Assembly (NCBI RefSeq): GCF_029227915.1
Contig: NC_079884.1
Coordinates: 21,142,001-21,206,000 of the forward strand
DNA: 64,000 nucleotides
Source of the DNA: Hydractinia symbiolongicarpus
Taxonomy: Eukaryota; Cnidaria; Hydrozoa; Anthoathecata; Hydractiniidae
Direction of reading: 5' to 3'
Below are positions 34,923-47,200 of the stretch, in pieces (the stretch's first letter is position 1; every line of letters begins with the position of its first letter). A program made the translations under genes and the position numbers. The notes under the pieces are model-generated. The model saw only the letters and a program-made list of their open reading frames with translations. It had not been told where the DNA came from and did no database searches.

Positions 34923-35457
34923 CTATAAAGAAACAAAAAAATGAAAAATATTCTTCATGCTTGTTCGTTTCGCCACAGTTTCATTACCAATTCACATTTT
35001 TTTTTAATTTGTTTTCTTCTAACTATCCAACATTTTTTAATAAACAATGCCAAATTCGGACCATTGACCCCCAAAATTGCCAAAATTTTAAACATTTGCT
35101 ACACAGTTTGCACGAGGTAAATAAATAGATAAAAATTAAACAAATTTGCCTGGCAAATAATTGGTCAAATAACAAACAGCTTACAGTCTGTCAGAGTTAA
35201 AACTCTTGAAATTTAAACTTACAGTTGCACTTTAAGGGAATATTTTGCACATTTTAACATTCAGACTTAAAAAAAGTGTTTCCACATAAGGTTTATTATG
35301 GCACATTTGTATATCCCTTCTTAATTGAGAATGACTTACCCTGATTAGACCTCCAATCATGACGGGCGAGTGTAATTGGTGTAAAGAGTAAAAACAAACA
35401 AACAAACAAACAAAACATACGACTAAAGGTAGAACAACCAAATAAATTAGAGCTTAC

Positions 35458-38400
35458 CTCCAATTTGCCTTTTGTGATGAAAACGAATTATAATTTTCTT
35501 TGAAGCTCGATACAACACAGCAACAAGTACAACAAACATAGGTATGTAGGATAGCATCCATATGATAGTTTGACAGATCTTCTTTTCCTTTTCCTTAAAA
35601 ACGCTCTCTGTACCAAGGCTGAAAACAGCAATTACTCCCAAATTTGCTAAAAGAATTGTTTCCACTGTGTTGTACCACTTATTCTTGTAAGGCAGGATCA
35701 CAGAAAATGATGCACACACAATCAAACAGAAGATAGACAATATAATGTACTGATATGGTTCGCTTGGTAGAAACACTCCAATCGAGAATACAAACAATCG
35801 ACAAAAACAGTAAAATGTAGGAAACCATAAATAGCCATCTTTTAAACCATAATTAAATGATGTAACTATTGATTGAAAATATGAGAATGGTATTGATAAG
35901 CGACCAAACCTTCGATTGTTTAACCATGGGGTCGAAAATAAAAGAAGTACGGGCACGATAACAAAGAAGATTAGGACAAATACTGCTGTCAACGCATATG
36001 GCAAGTGAGCAGCACCTAAGAATTCTTCTTTCGCATATATGTAAAGATACTTATTCCCATCAATTACCACTGGGTTTAGTAGCCAAAACGAGATTCTCAT
36101 TAGATCAGAATATGCCATGACAGCAATAATGGTGAACGCTCGTAAACATCTTTTCTTTGTCAGATATGTTCGTGGTTTGTAACTAGCATATAAATAAGCA
36201 GCAAACACGGTAATTACCATCCAAAATGGAATGATATAGTTATACGCCAACTTTTGCATGTTGTTCATACCATCCCACAAACATAGTGATGGATATGCTG
36301 AGGTTTTAGTTGTAAACTCTGCAATTCCAATTATAAATTGCAGAAATTTATCAATTTTTTGACCTGGTGCGTAGAGAATGTCGATTATTTGATATGAATA
36401 AAGGCAACCATTTATATAAAAAGACATGATATCCAGATTAAATACCAGTAATACAGCAACAAAAACGGTCAAACCGAATATTATAACTACTGAAACCCAG
36501 ATCCAATTTCTTGTATTATTACATTTAATACACACTTCACCACCAACTGGTATTGAAAAACCAGTTTTGCATTCACTGCAAAGTCGTGAAGATTGATTAC
36601 GCGAGCTGTCACACTGTTTGTCTTTCTCATAAAAACAATAAACGGCACTCTGTGTCGTGTTGCATTTATTGCAATAACCATTAGGACAAATATGGCTGAT
36701 AACATTGACAGGAAATCTAGATTCAACAACCCGTACCCATCTGTTAGGGAAGAGGTAAAGTTCCTCCGGAGAACACTCCGCTATCCCTTTCTTCATATTA
36801 TTCACCATATCACAAAGGCATTTCCCACTTTCATTAAATTTATATCCAAATGGACAATATCCTAACCGCAGGGACGTTAATGTCTTTGATACAGGCACAC
36901 CACCTCTTAAAGCAATTACAACATTGTACGAATTATATTCAGGGCCTATTAAGGAAATTTTGATTGATTTGTCCTTGACAGCAAATGCTGGATTAGTTTC
37001 TACACTTACATTATCACTATGAGTTAGCACATCGATGGTCCCTTGAACACTGTTGCCTCGCTCATCAATTAGTAAAACATAAGCATCAAATATCTTTCCA
37101 GGGGTAACATACATCCAATTTGTATTGTTAACTCTTATGTCAATTGCATAAGTAAGTATTGAGCGGCTATCATTTTTATTTATTTCGAAATTTGGCCAAT
37201 CAGTAATGACTTCGGACATATTCATTTGATAAGGTTGTCTGCAATTTTGTAATGATGAAGCATATATGTCGTTGCCATAGTTCTCATCAGCATAATTTCG
37301 AGAAAACAAAACACGTCCAGTAAAGTTGCGATACGAACTATCACTAGACTCGGCAAACCTAAAAAAGCAACTGTAGAATTGAAGTTCGGTTGTCTTCCAC
37401 GGTTTAAAGGGTGGTCCTGGAATCATAACAAATATGGCACCTCCTCTGTTGCTTGCATAATTATTTTTAAATTGCAAATTTGAAGTAGAATCCAAAATTA
37501 TTTGTGAATGGCCATATAAAGCTAATGCTCCACCATCAAAGCCAATATTGTTTTCAAAATACAGATTGCCATTTACTGACAAATCACTGCAGTCGAGAAT
37601 TAAAGCTGTGTTGTTGTTATATGTGACGTGGCTTGTCCCCAAAAATAACAAATCACTATCATACGCATAAAGAGCTCCTTTACCAGCATTTCTATTACGA
37701 TCCTTTAAAACATTTCCATTTGCTGTTTCTAAGTTATAAAAATCAACTCTGACTCTTTGTATATGCATTGCAGAACCCAACATAGCATTGTTATTATCAA
37801 ATTTACATGCATAAAGTGATACTTTTCCAAGGTCCGTTTTTACAGTAGCACCGTGAAGTCGAACTTTGTCTCCTGGATTGTTCCAGTTGTTGTTATTCAT
37901 CACGACAATACTCATGCCACCACCATACATTGCCTTGTTGTTGCGAAATTCAGCTGCTGAAAATGTGATCTGGTTATTACTACTGGTACTTTCCACAATG
38001 TAAACAGCACCACCAGAAAACTGGGCTTGGTTGTCCATAAACAAAACCTTGTTGAAGTTAAATTTGTTATTTCTTGCTAACCGTGAGAAATACATATATA
38101 CTCCACCTCCCCATTCAGCTTTATTTCCTTCAAATATACCATTAATAACAAATTTACTGTTAGTAAACTTTCCTAACATTATGACAGTCAATCCACCGCC
38201 TTTACCAAAAGGGAGATGGTCTGGAATTGTTTTGGTGCTAAGAGCAGAGATATAATTCATAATTAAGTGGCAAGAATTCAAGATAATTTTGTCCCCAGGT
38301 TGCTCATAACCTTTTGAATATTTAAAGAGTATACCTCCCCCTGAAGAGTACTCATGTTTTACTGTGTTGTTAATTAAAAGCGGTACGGCTTTGCTCCCTA

Positions 38401-38974
38401 TAACTAGCACATTTGTGAGTTTAATATCAGTTTTTACATCCACTAAACTAACACCATAACCAAAGCTGTTTTTAAACTTCACACTTTCCAATGTGACATT
38501 TGTCACATTCTGGAAATACAGTGCTGAATTAAGCGAAAGGTCATTACTGTCTTGCATGTGATGCCTCTTTCCGCATTCATTTAGAATCAAATTCGAAACA
38601 ATTACATTGGAAGACGAGACAAAGGATACACCAATATCATTACTACTGTTATTCTTTGATAACTCACATTTAATTTCCATGGAAGTTGATGTTAATTTTA
38701 GTCGGTCTATGTTACTAACAGTAAATGATGTTTGTAATACCAAATTAGTTTTTATAAGTATACACATGTTATTTTTTATATGACTTTGCATTTTTTTAGA
38801 CAAGGAATTACAATAAATGGTTGAATTGATATTCCAACAGTTGTCCATGTGGGTACTGTTTACTTCTTTCGCAACAACCATGAGATTGTCATAACCATTA
38901 CACGGCTCGCAAATACCATTATGAATATTTTGTAACAAAGTAAACAAAAACAGAATGAACATTGTATCCTTCAT
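35458..38974 (-). CDS. Receptor-like protein 2 (main exon)
   Basis: A paralogue of receptors 1 and 3 with the same order of parts; about 1,197 aa with its tail. The open frame begins 25 codons upstream, but I start at MKDTMFILFLFTLLQNIHNG, a good signal peptide. An acceptor (TGTTTATTTTAG) lies 8 bases before it, so the upstream codons are intron. The ectodomain has beta-helix-like rungs (NNKAMYGGGMSIV, NRGGAIFVMIPGPP, LPFGKGGGLTV). A Cys-rich module (CPNGYCNKCN, CSECKTGFS, CIKCNN) follows, then 8-9 hydrophobic segments from about residue 820 with YSYQ, CLWDGMNNMQK, RAFTII and LPYKNKW. The frame ends at donor GAG|GTAAGC in phase 1. It is about 5.8 kb upstream of receptor 1 on the same strand. 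Confidence 0.85.
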
Positions 38975-39057
38975 TTTTTTCTCTAAAATAAACATAAAAG
39001 AATACGCATGTATACCTTCAGACTTTATAAACGACCTTTCATCGAGCACCTTAAAAA

Positions 39058-39090
39058 AAACTATCAGTCACCAAACTTGACTGATAGTTT
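39058..39090. repeat. Perfect hairpin, 13-bp stem, 7-nt loop
   Basis: AAACTATCAGTCA, loop CCAAACT, TGACTGATAGTTT, about 75 bases upstream of the receptor 2 main exon, comparable to the hairpin upstream of receptor 1. Confidence 0.85.
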
Positions 39091-42000
39091 AGCCCTTAAC
39101 TGAAGAGAAGAGCTATTGTAAAATGTTTAAAAAAAATCTTGTTATTTTCTTAGCGAACAATACCTAGATATTCCTCCTGAAGATTTTACCTGTTAAAACA
39201 ATTAGTGGGCTTTAATTAACAATAAATTTTAATCAGCGATTTTCTGTTGTGTTATTGTAAAATTTTCTTAGGTAGCAGCAAAGCACAATTTCTACATAAA
39301 AAGTGCTTCAAAATTTCTCTTTAAGAGGTATCAAATGTCTATATCAATTGTCTGTTGCCATTTAAAAAATATTTACTTAAACTTCTAAAAACACTTTTAC
39401 ATTTATAAGAAGTAAAATTCTTATATCAAATTTGATACCGAAATTATCCCAATACAAAAATATTGATTTTACCTTTAAAGTTGATAATAAAACATTAAAT
39501 ATCTAGAAAAAAAAAAACTCATAGCCTAAAGAATCAACATGCAGATGATTTTACGCCAATAAAGGACAGGGTGGCCACAAAGCTTTCTCTTTAAAATTCA
39601 AAGATTTTTGAGGATAATAAAAGAATTTTCCCCATCGTTTTAGAGGAATTTTGTCAAAAATTCGGAAACTTTTGTTGATAAAAAGATGATAACTGGTTAA
39701 GTTTATAATAAGCAGGAGCATATGTAAGATCTGTTTAAGGTCACAACTATGGCAGGGGGATTCAACAAAATTTGTACTTGAAGCCAAGAGTTTTTTAAAA
39801 GATTTTTGGAACATTTTGCCTAATTTTGATTCCCAATGACACTAAAAGAGCTTTTTCAAAATAAAGGACTTTACAGGATCTTAGACGACGTAGCTACTCT
39901 GGACTTTAAAGTAACTTATGAAAACAATTTAAGTGTACTTATATATTTGTTTTTACTTTTTTGTACCTATCACCTCTCATCTACCATCCCTCATAAAGAT
40001 TATTCAGACTGCAATAATACATTGTGTTTCAGTTTTATGATGGCTCCCGTACTCTACCTCAATGTTGATGTAAAGCAGGCAAAGATCGGGTAGCGTTGTT
40101 TTTATGGGTATTCTTAGGAGGGATTGCCAGTATATTATTAAAAATTAAATTAATTAATTAATTAAAAAGTTTTTTTTCCACCAAGATTAAGAATTTTCAT
40201 GCATTATATAAAAAAAACTGCAATTCTAGGCTAGAATTGCCAGTATATTATTAAAAATTATCAATTAATTAATTAATTGATTAATTGATTAATTGATTAA
40301 TTGATTAATTAATTAATTAATTAATTGATTAATTAATTAATTAATTAATTAATTAATTAATTAATTAATTAATTAATTAATTAATTAATTCAACAGAGAT
40401 TTCCACCGTAAATTGATAAAGTGCTATTACAGATATACTTTTATATAAGTTTAAAATATAAAAAACAATAATTTTTCCACCAAGACTAAGTATTGTTTAT
40501 GCATTTGATAAAAAACTGCAATTCTAGGCTAGAATTAAGAATTCATAAGAATAACAAAAAAAAATTTCAATACAACCTGTGCATCATCTAACTCTGGTTA
40601 ACAAAGATTTATACGTTTCTATAATACTAAAATACAGCTTGGTTAAATTTTTAAAATTGCAAACAAAATTTAGTAAAAATCCACTTATTTTTCTTAAAAA
40701 AGTGTAACAAAATTTTGACTGTAGCTTTTGAAGCCTACACTAGAAAATGGCGGTGACATTAAAAAAAAACTTTGTTGGGGGTAAGTTTGAAAAAAACTGT
40801 TTCAATTCAGATTCTAATGGAAAAAAGAGACAAAAAACGAATGTATGCAAAATTACTGCCACATAAAAAGTCAACAGATTAAATCTTTTAAAAGAAAAAA
40901 AATTATGAAAATTTTTCTATAAGGATAATCTTATGACAAAAAGTATATATACCTACATATATACCTTAAAAACATATTTGGAAAGTTAGGAGAAGAAATA
41001 CCTATTTGCCCACATCTACCAATAGATCCTACTTCCCTACAAATAACAAGGAGAAAAAGGTAAATTTCCAGCGTTCCTTTTGTTTTTGAAAAAAAGTATA
41101 TTTTCGTGCATACTTAAATTTGACACAAAAGGTTTTGCATATAATCTCTGTAGTAAATATCACGCACTATTGAACTTTTGTGTGAGCAAAAATTAGTCCC
41201 CAAAAAGATATTACAAATAGTGACCCTGTAGTTACTAATCTTCTACAAGTGTCTGCCAATTTTTGTTAACAATTTAAAGGTTTTTTCACCAATATCAGGT
41301 GTTTTTTATTATAACTTTTGCGACATTTTAAGGCTTTAAAGAACACAGACAATGTAAAAATTGTCCCACAAAACAACAAGTGCTGAACATTTTAAATTTG
41401 AAAGTCAACTATTTCAAAAAGCTTAAACGCAGCATCTTACTACTAGACAAAGTTTTATAATTCGACAAAAATGACTTTTTAAATATATATTTACATTTCA
41501 TTGATTTTCTTCAAGGAATGATTGGTTTTCAAAGTATTCAAGGTTACCTAAATTGATTTTACGGTTTCTAAGGTCTGGCAGACAACCTGCTCCAACTTTA
41601 ACAATTACAAAATTACATAAAAAAGAGCAAAATCACATCAAAAAAAGCAAAAAATGTACAGAACCTGCATACAATTGATGTTTTCTTCAGAACTTAAGAT
41701 CATAAAAGCAAATTAAAATATTATAAAATTATTAAAGTTGAATTTTATATAAAAAAAATCTGCTCAAGACATTTTAAAAAGTGTAAAAAATTACAATAAA
41801 AAAAATTGCATGGAATTTTATGCCAAACCAAGCTCAAATTTACAACTATATGTTAAATAAAAACCTGATCAGAGATTTCCCAGTCTTTGTCAAATTTATC
41901 TTCTTTAAAATTTGACAGCGGACATCTAATTTTCCCTGTCATCGTTTATGAGCACTTCAGGTATGGGAACAGCATGGCCTATGAAAAGAACAATGATTTT

Positions 42001-44260
42001 ATTCTGACAGATTATAACATATCAACCATATTGCCGAATATAAAAGATTATACACTAAATGTGCATTAAAGAAACATCTGAATTCCTGCATCTCAAATGC
42101 ACAATTTTCATAAATTTCTAGTTAGAAAATTGTCAGCCTCTGTAATGGTCTTAGAAAGATTGAAGAAAATGAAAACATTAGCAAAAAACAAAAAAAAATT
42201 AAGGGAATCTGACAATTTTAGCAGGAATTTAAATAGCCCAGCATGGCGTTTTATTACACTTTCATCCAATAAGAAACTAGTGCTGGACAGGTGGATTTTT
42301 AGGCGACCTTTAGTGCCCAGCTCGGTACTTTAGAAACTATACTAGATTAAAAAGGGGCTAAAGAGGGGAAAAGTAAAATTTTATCAAAAAAAAAATATTA
42401 TCATAAGCAACTGTTAAGGAACTGGTACCAATTTGAGTGTTGGTCAAAACTTAGTTCCTATTCAACAACAACAACAAAAAAACAATACCATTTATGCCAC
42501 CAATTATTATCCTTCTTAATGGTTGATTTTGTTAAAAAATGCAACAGATTTAGAGAAAAAACTTGTATAATGGTTATAGTGAATAAAAAACTTTAAACTC
42601 AACTGTGATAAAATTAATTTCCAAAGTAGTTGACACAAATATTTGCAAGAAATGACCCTCTAAATCAAATTTTATTGCATTTTTAATAAATTGTTAGAAT
42701 AAATCTCTGTTTTACTAATCTGTTAGCATTAGCACTTGCCTAGTACCAACGTGAATTAGAAAGAAAGCATAACAGCCGTAAATGAGTATGATAAAAATGA
42801 TAAAACTTGCTTAAATTTAAAACTAAAAGTATTTTCCATCATAAAAAAAGAGTTTCTATGTGGATGGATTACCTTAAGGGAAATGATTTTAAGTTTTTGT
42901 CAATTTTTTGATTAGTTCCTGCACAAATTTTTGCCTGTGATCTTCATGAAAAAGCAATCAAGTCTTACATTTTTTCCTTTTGTGAATTACCTAAGATGAA
43001 TTGATTTAACAGCAACATTGTTTTTTTCTGTAAAATTTGTGAAATCAAATTGTTGGAAATTGGACCATATAAGTTCACAAAAACTAATTATTAACTTCCT
43101 ATTTAGTTTATGTGCACCTTCAGTTGCAAAAACAAGTTATGCATAATTGTTCATTATAAAGCATAAAAACTAAAAAAAAGCACCAAATAAAATGTATATT
43201 GCATTATTCAAGGTGTAACACTTTTTCTGTCAAATTGCCTCAATGAGTTAGTGTAATAAGACTAAGCAGTTAAGCTGGATTTCCATTAGGCAGATTATTT
43301 TATGTGGAGCGAAACTGGCATTGTTCTCTCGATTAAAATTTTAACAGTAGTGATCACTACGCAGAATTAAAAGTTAACTAACTAACTAAACTAACTTCAA
43401 CTTTTCCGCCATCCAATCAGAACGCACAAATATGTATCCATGTGACAAAAACGTGAAAATAGAAAATGTTTGAGCAATTTTGGTTAAAAATATTGAAAAC
43501 TTGAAAAATTTTGTAAAGAAAATACCCAAATGTTGGCAGTATTTTTTATATGCTTTAATGTAGATTTTGTTAAAGCAAAGTTGCAACTGACACAGCCTCG
43601 TCTCTCATAGGTGTAACTTTTACATATTTTTTTCCACCAAAACTTTAACTCTACCTTCCTTTCAAAACTTTCTTTTAATGCTACAAATATACTTTTTACA
43701 AGTGGAAATTGAAAAGTGACAGGTGGAACAGAAAGCAGGAGGACTATTGTTACAATAACAATGCCCAATCCGCTCTTTATTTGTGTAGTGGTAAACCAGT
43801 TTTAGAATATAATTTCAAAAATTAAAATGATAATTAATTTAAGACTGTTTAGCAAATATTGTCGAAAATTTATATCCAATAATAAATAGATAATACAATA
43901 ATCCAATAATACATTTTGGAAAACTTAAAATTATAAAAAACTTATAAAAAGCCATCATGAAGGCAAGATTTTAATAGCATTGTGACAGACATCATTCGTA
44001 GCAAGTTGTATGACTTAAAACCAGCCATGGTTAATGATGACATCACTGTGAAACTAAAGCGTATATCTTATAAAAATAAACTAGTACTTGGAGAATTTTC
44101 TTCTTCTCTCTTCTATTCTCTAACCTAATTCTTTAATCTAACATTTCTATACACAATGCTTTAAACACTTATTTGATTGATCAGGATAGATGTCCTTTTT
44201 GTGACAATTAACCTAATTATTCCTACCTTATGTACATAATTCGTCATTATAGAAAGAGAT
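39091..44260. other. Spacer between receptor 2 and receptor 3
   Basis: AT-rich, with no gene I can support. The short frames at 41887-42069 and 42097-42333 show no motif. The tail exon of receptor 3 may lie in the right-hand part. The duplicated block with the TTAA microsatellite is at 40123-40540. Confidence 0.4.
40123..40540. repeat. Duplicated block around a (TTAA/TTGA)n microsatellite
   Basis: A segment beginning TTTTTCCACCAAGA and ending CAATTCTAGGCTAGAATT occurs at about 40176-40238 and again at about 40473-40536. GCCAGTATATTATTAAAAAT also occurs twice (near 40128 and 40239). Between them is about 130 bases of TTAA/TTGA tetranucleotide repeat (40260-40390). Each copy ends in the palindrome AATTCTAGGCTAGAATT. 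Confidence 0.8.
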
Positions 44261-47200
44261 CTAGGTAAAAGTACATATCACACTTTTAACACTAATTTCA
44301 TTAGTGCTTATCCAATTCACAGTAAACAATGAATTATCGTTAATCCTGTGATTTTTTAGTCCAACTTTAATACAAACCGATAACCTAAGTTCTACTTTTG
44401 TAATACTCCACCTGGTTGAAAAGCGAAAAAAAGAAAGAAAGAGGTAACAGAAAAACAACAAACCTCTTGGATCTCTGAATATTCGAGGGCAATATTGAAG
44501 AAGACCATGCACAGTGACAATATGGTAGAACAGTCTAATTAACAAGCCAACCAAGGGAATGTACAGAATTATGTCTACAGCCAATTGATAGTCAGTGATC
44601 TTGGAACCATCAACGACAACAGCTAAAACTGCTAAATTAGTCAACATTACAACGTCAAAATAGTTCATGTAATCCTCCTGATATGGCCATGCAGCAATAA
44701 ATAGGGCCATAAATATTAAGCAAACTATTCCTTGCCATGTGTGTTTATCGAAATGGTCATTCAAAATGCTAATAGATATCAGGATGCAGCTACACAATAT
44801 ATAAAATGGTGCAAACCAAGTTCTGTCTTTAAATATTGATTGTGCGTCATTACGAAACCCATATCGAAATGAGTCCAAAACTGGTTTCATCCACAGGCAG
44901 CAAGGAAGTGAATCAAAGTGTGTCTCCTTAGAGCGTCTACATGTTGACACCAATATGATAACAAGGCAAACAGCAATTGCAGTTAAAGATATTGCAGCAC
45001 ATATCAACAAGGGTAAATGCTCTGCACTTCCATACTTGGCTTCAGCATAAAAATATACACGCAGCTCATCATCAATAACAACTGACTTCATTACCGAAAA
45101 GGAAAATTTGAAGAAGTCACAGCAACATATCACCAGCAATGTGTTAATTGCTTTAAAACAAGAGTCACGATTTATATAGCGACGGGCACACTCAATGTTT
45201 GAAATGCCTAACCAAATCATCCAGGAAAGCATCCATGAAAATGGTGAACAATATCTCACCCAAAATTTGGTTAAATCATTAAGGCCATCATAAAAACAGA
45301 CCTCATACATGCTATGATCAGTAGATCCACTGACTATAACAACAATGAAAAGTATAAAAAAATCAGTGTTAACACCAGATGGTAAAATAAGATCCATCAT
45401 TTGATAAGAATATATAACTGGAATTAAATAACTTGCGTATGTTTTCCTATTTAAGTAAACAATCCCCAAGGTTGCAAGAAAACATGCAAGAAAATGTATA
45501 AATGACATTAAAATCCAGTTATAAGTACCAGAACAATTTTCACATATTCCTTTGCTTAGTAAAACAGAAGATTTCGGGCTTGAACATTTACTGCAGAGAT
45601 AGGAAGTTTGATTTCTGTGCTCCACACACTGGTTGTTTGGCTGATATAAACATTCAATAATAGCAATTTCACTTTTACATTCCGCACAATAGTTTTCAGG
45701 GCACACTTGAGATGTTTCGCTATCTTTGTTTCTTTGAAACGGTTTGGCCCACCTATTTTTAAACAAATAGATTTTACCACCCAAGCACTGAGCTATTCCA
45801 TTATGGTATGGCTTTTTTTGATTGCAATCACAAATTCTCTGTGTCTTGTCATACTTAAAACCAAAGGGACAAGATCCTAATGTTAAGTTGATTAAAGTCA
45901 CCGATAATGCTCCACTGTCTGGATTTATAATGGTCAGGTTAAATTTCTCATTTATCTTTCCCATAAGAGCTAATTCTATTTTGTTGTTAGTAACCATAAA
46001 CTCTTTGTAACCACCAGCAATTTCAACTACATTTCTTCTTAAACTGCCGTGACGATAAATATTTATATCCACCGCATCACTGACTTCTGTTCCCCTTTCA
46101 TCCATTAGGGTTATAGCCCGTTTTTCATAAAGTCCAGGAGAGGTATTTTCCCATTCCTTTGGTTCTAATACTATAGCAGTGGGTGCCGTCGAAACTATGG
46201 TGTTCTTTTTCATTTTGAAGATGTCATTAACGTCTTCAAAATGAAAATTTTTCCATTTTGCTTTATTTGTAAAGACGTCCACGAATCCGGAATCATCTCT
46301 GAGACAATTTTGTAATGTTGATGCATATATGGTATTACCAACGTTGGAGTTTGCTTTATTTGACTGGAAAGTAACATTTCCATATGATCCATTAAAAAAA
46401 CAATCATAGCGATTCAATTTAATTGTATTTAAAAATGGTAATGGAGGTCCTGGTACAACAATAAACATAGCTCCTCCTTTCTTTTCAGCTACATTTTCTT
46501 TAAATACAAGATTTGCATGAGGCTGCAGCTGGACAATTGAGTGACCATACATTGATATTGCACCTCCATTTTTCCCTTTATTCTTAAAAAATTTTACTGT
46601 CCCATTCACATAAAAGTAAGTACTATCAAATATAAAAGCTGTATTTTTGTTACCTGTCACAAAATTATCTTGTCCAGATAAAACTAAATATGACTTGTAC
46701 ATTACTACAGCGCCTTCAGATACTGTTTCAGAATTATATCTTTTATTTTCATTTATTTGGACATTATGAAGTTTTAAACGAGTTAAATATACATACATTG
46801 CAGCACCTAAAACTGCAGAGTTAAAAGTGAAATTCGATTCCGTAAACAGAGTACCATTTTTATTTCGTACAGATTTTCCCGAATGCACCTTGAATGCATA
46901 GCCACCACCTATTTTTGCAGTGTTGTTTTGAAACAAACAGTTGCAGCAGTTAACATAAACTCCAGATCGTTGGTCCAAAGTAGGAGCAAGAACCAAAACT
47001 CCTCCACCCATATTGACTGCAAAATTATCACTGAATTGACAAGAGTCAAATAAAACTTTGCTTTCCTTATTATTTAGATTTAAATATAAGCCACCACCAC
47101 AAACAGCACTGTTATTTTTAAATATTGTGTTTTTAAAGGAAATAACATTTGTAGAAGAGCTCCCTAGCATTATTGTCAAGCCACCACCTTTGCCAAATGG

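Noticed and set aside
42097-42333. Possible small basic protein of 78 residues
   Set aside because: There is no motif, no splice context and no paralogue in the window; the length is expected by chance in AT-rich sequence.
44000-44080. Tail exon for receptor 3 after the acceptor TTTCACAG
   Set aside because: The phase fits and a 34-codon frame opens, but the resulting sequence is Met/Leu-rich and unlike either other tail, and closer acceptors exist. I left the tail unresolved.
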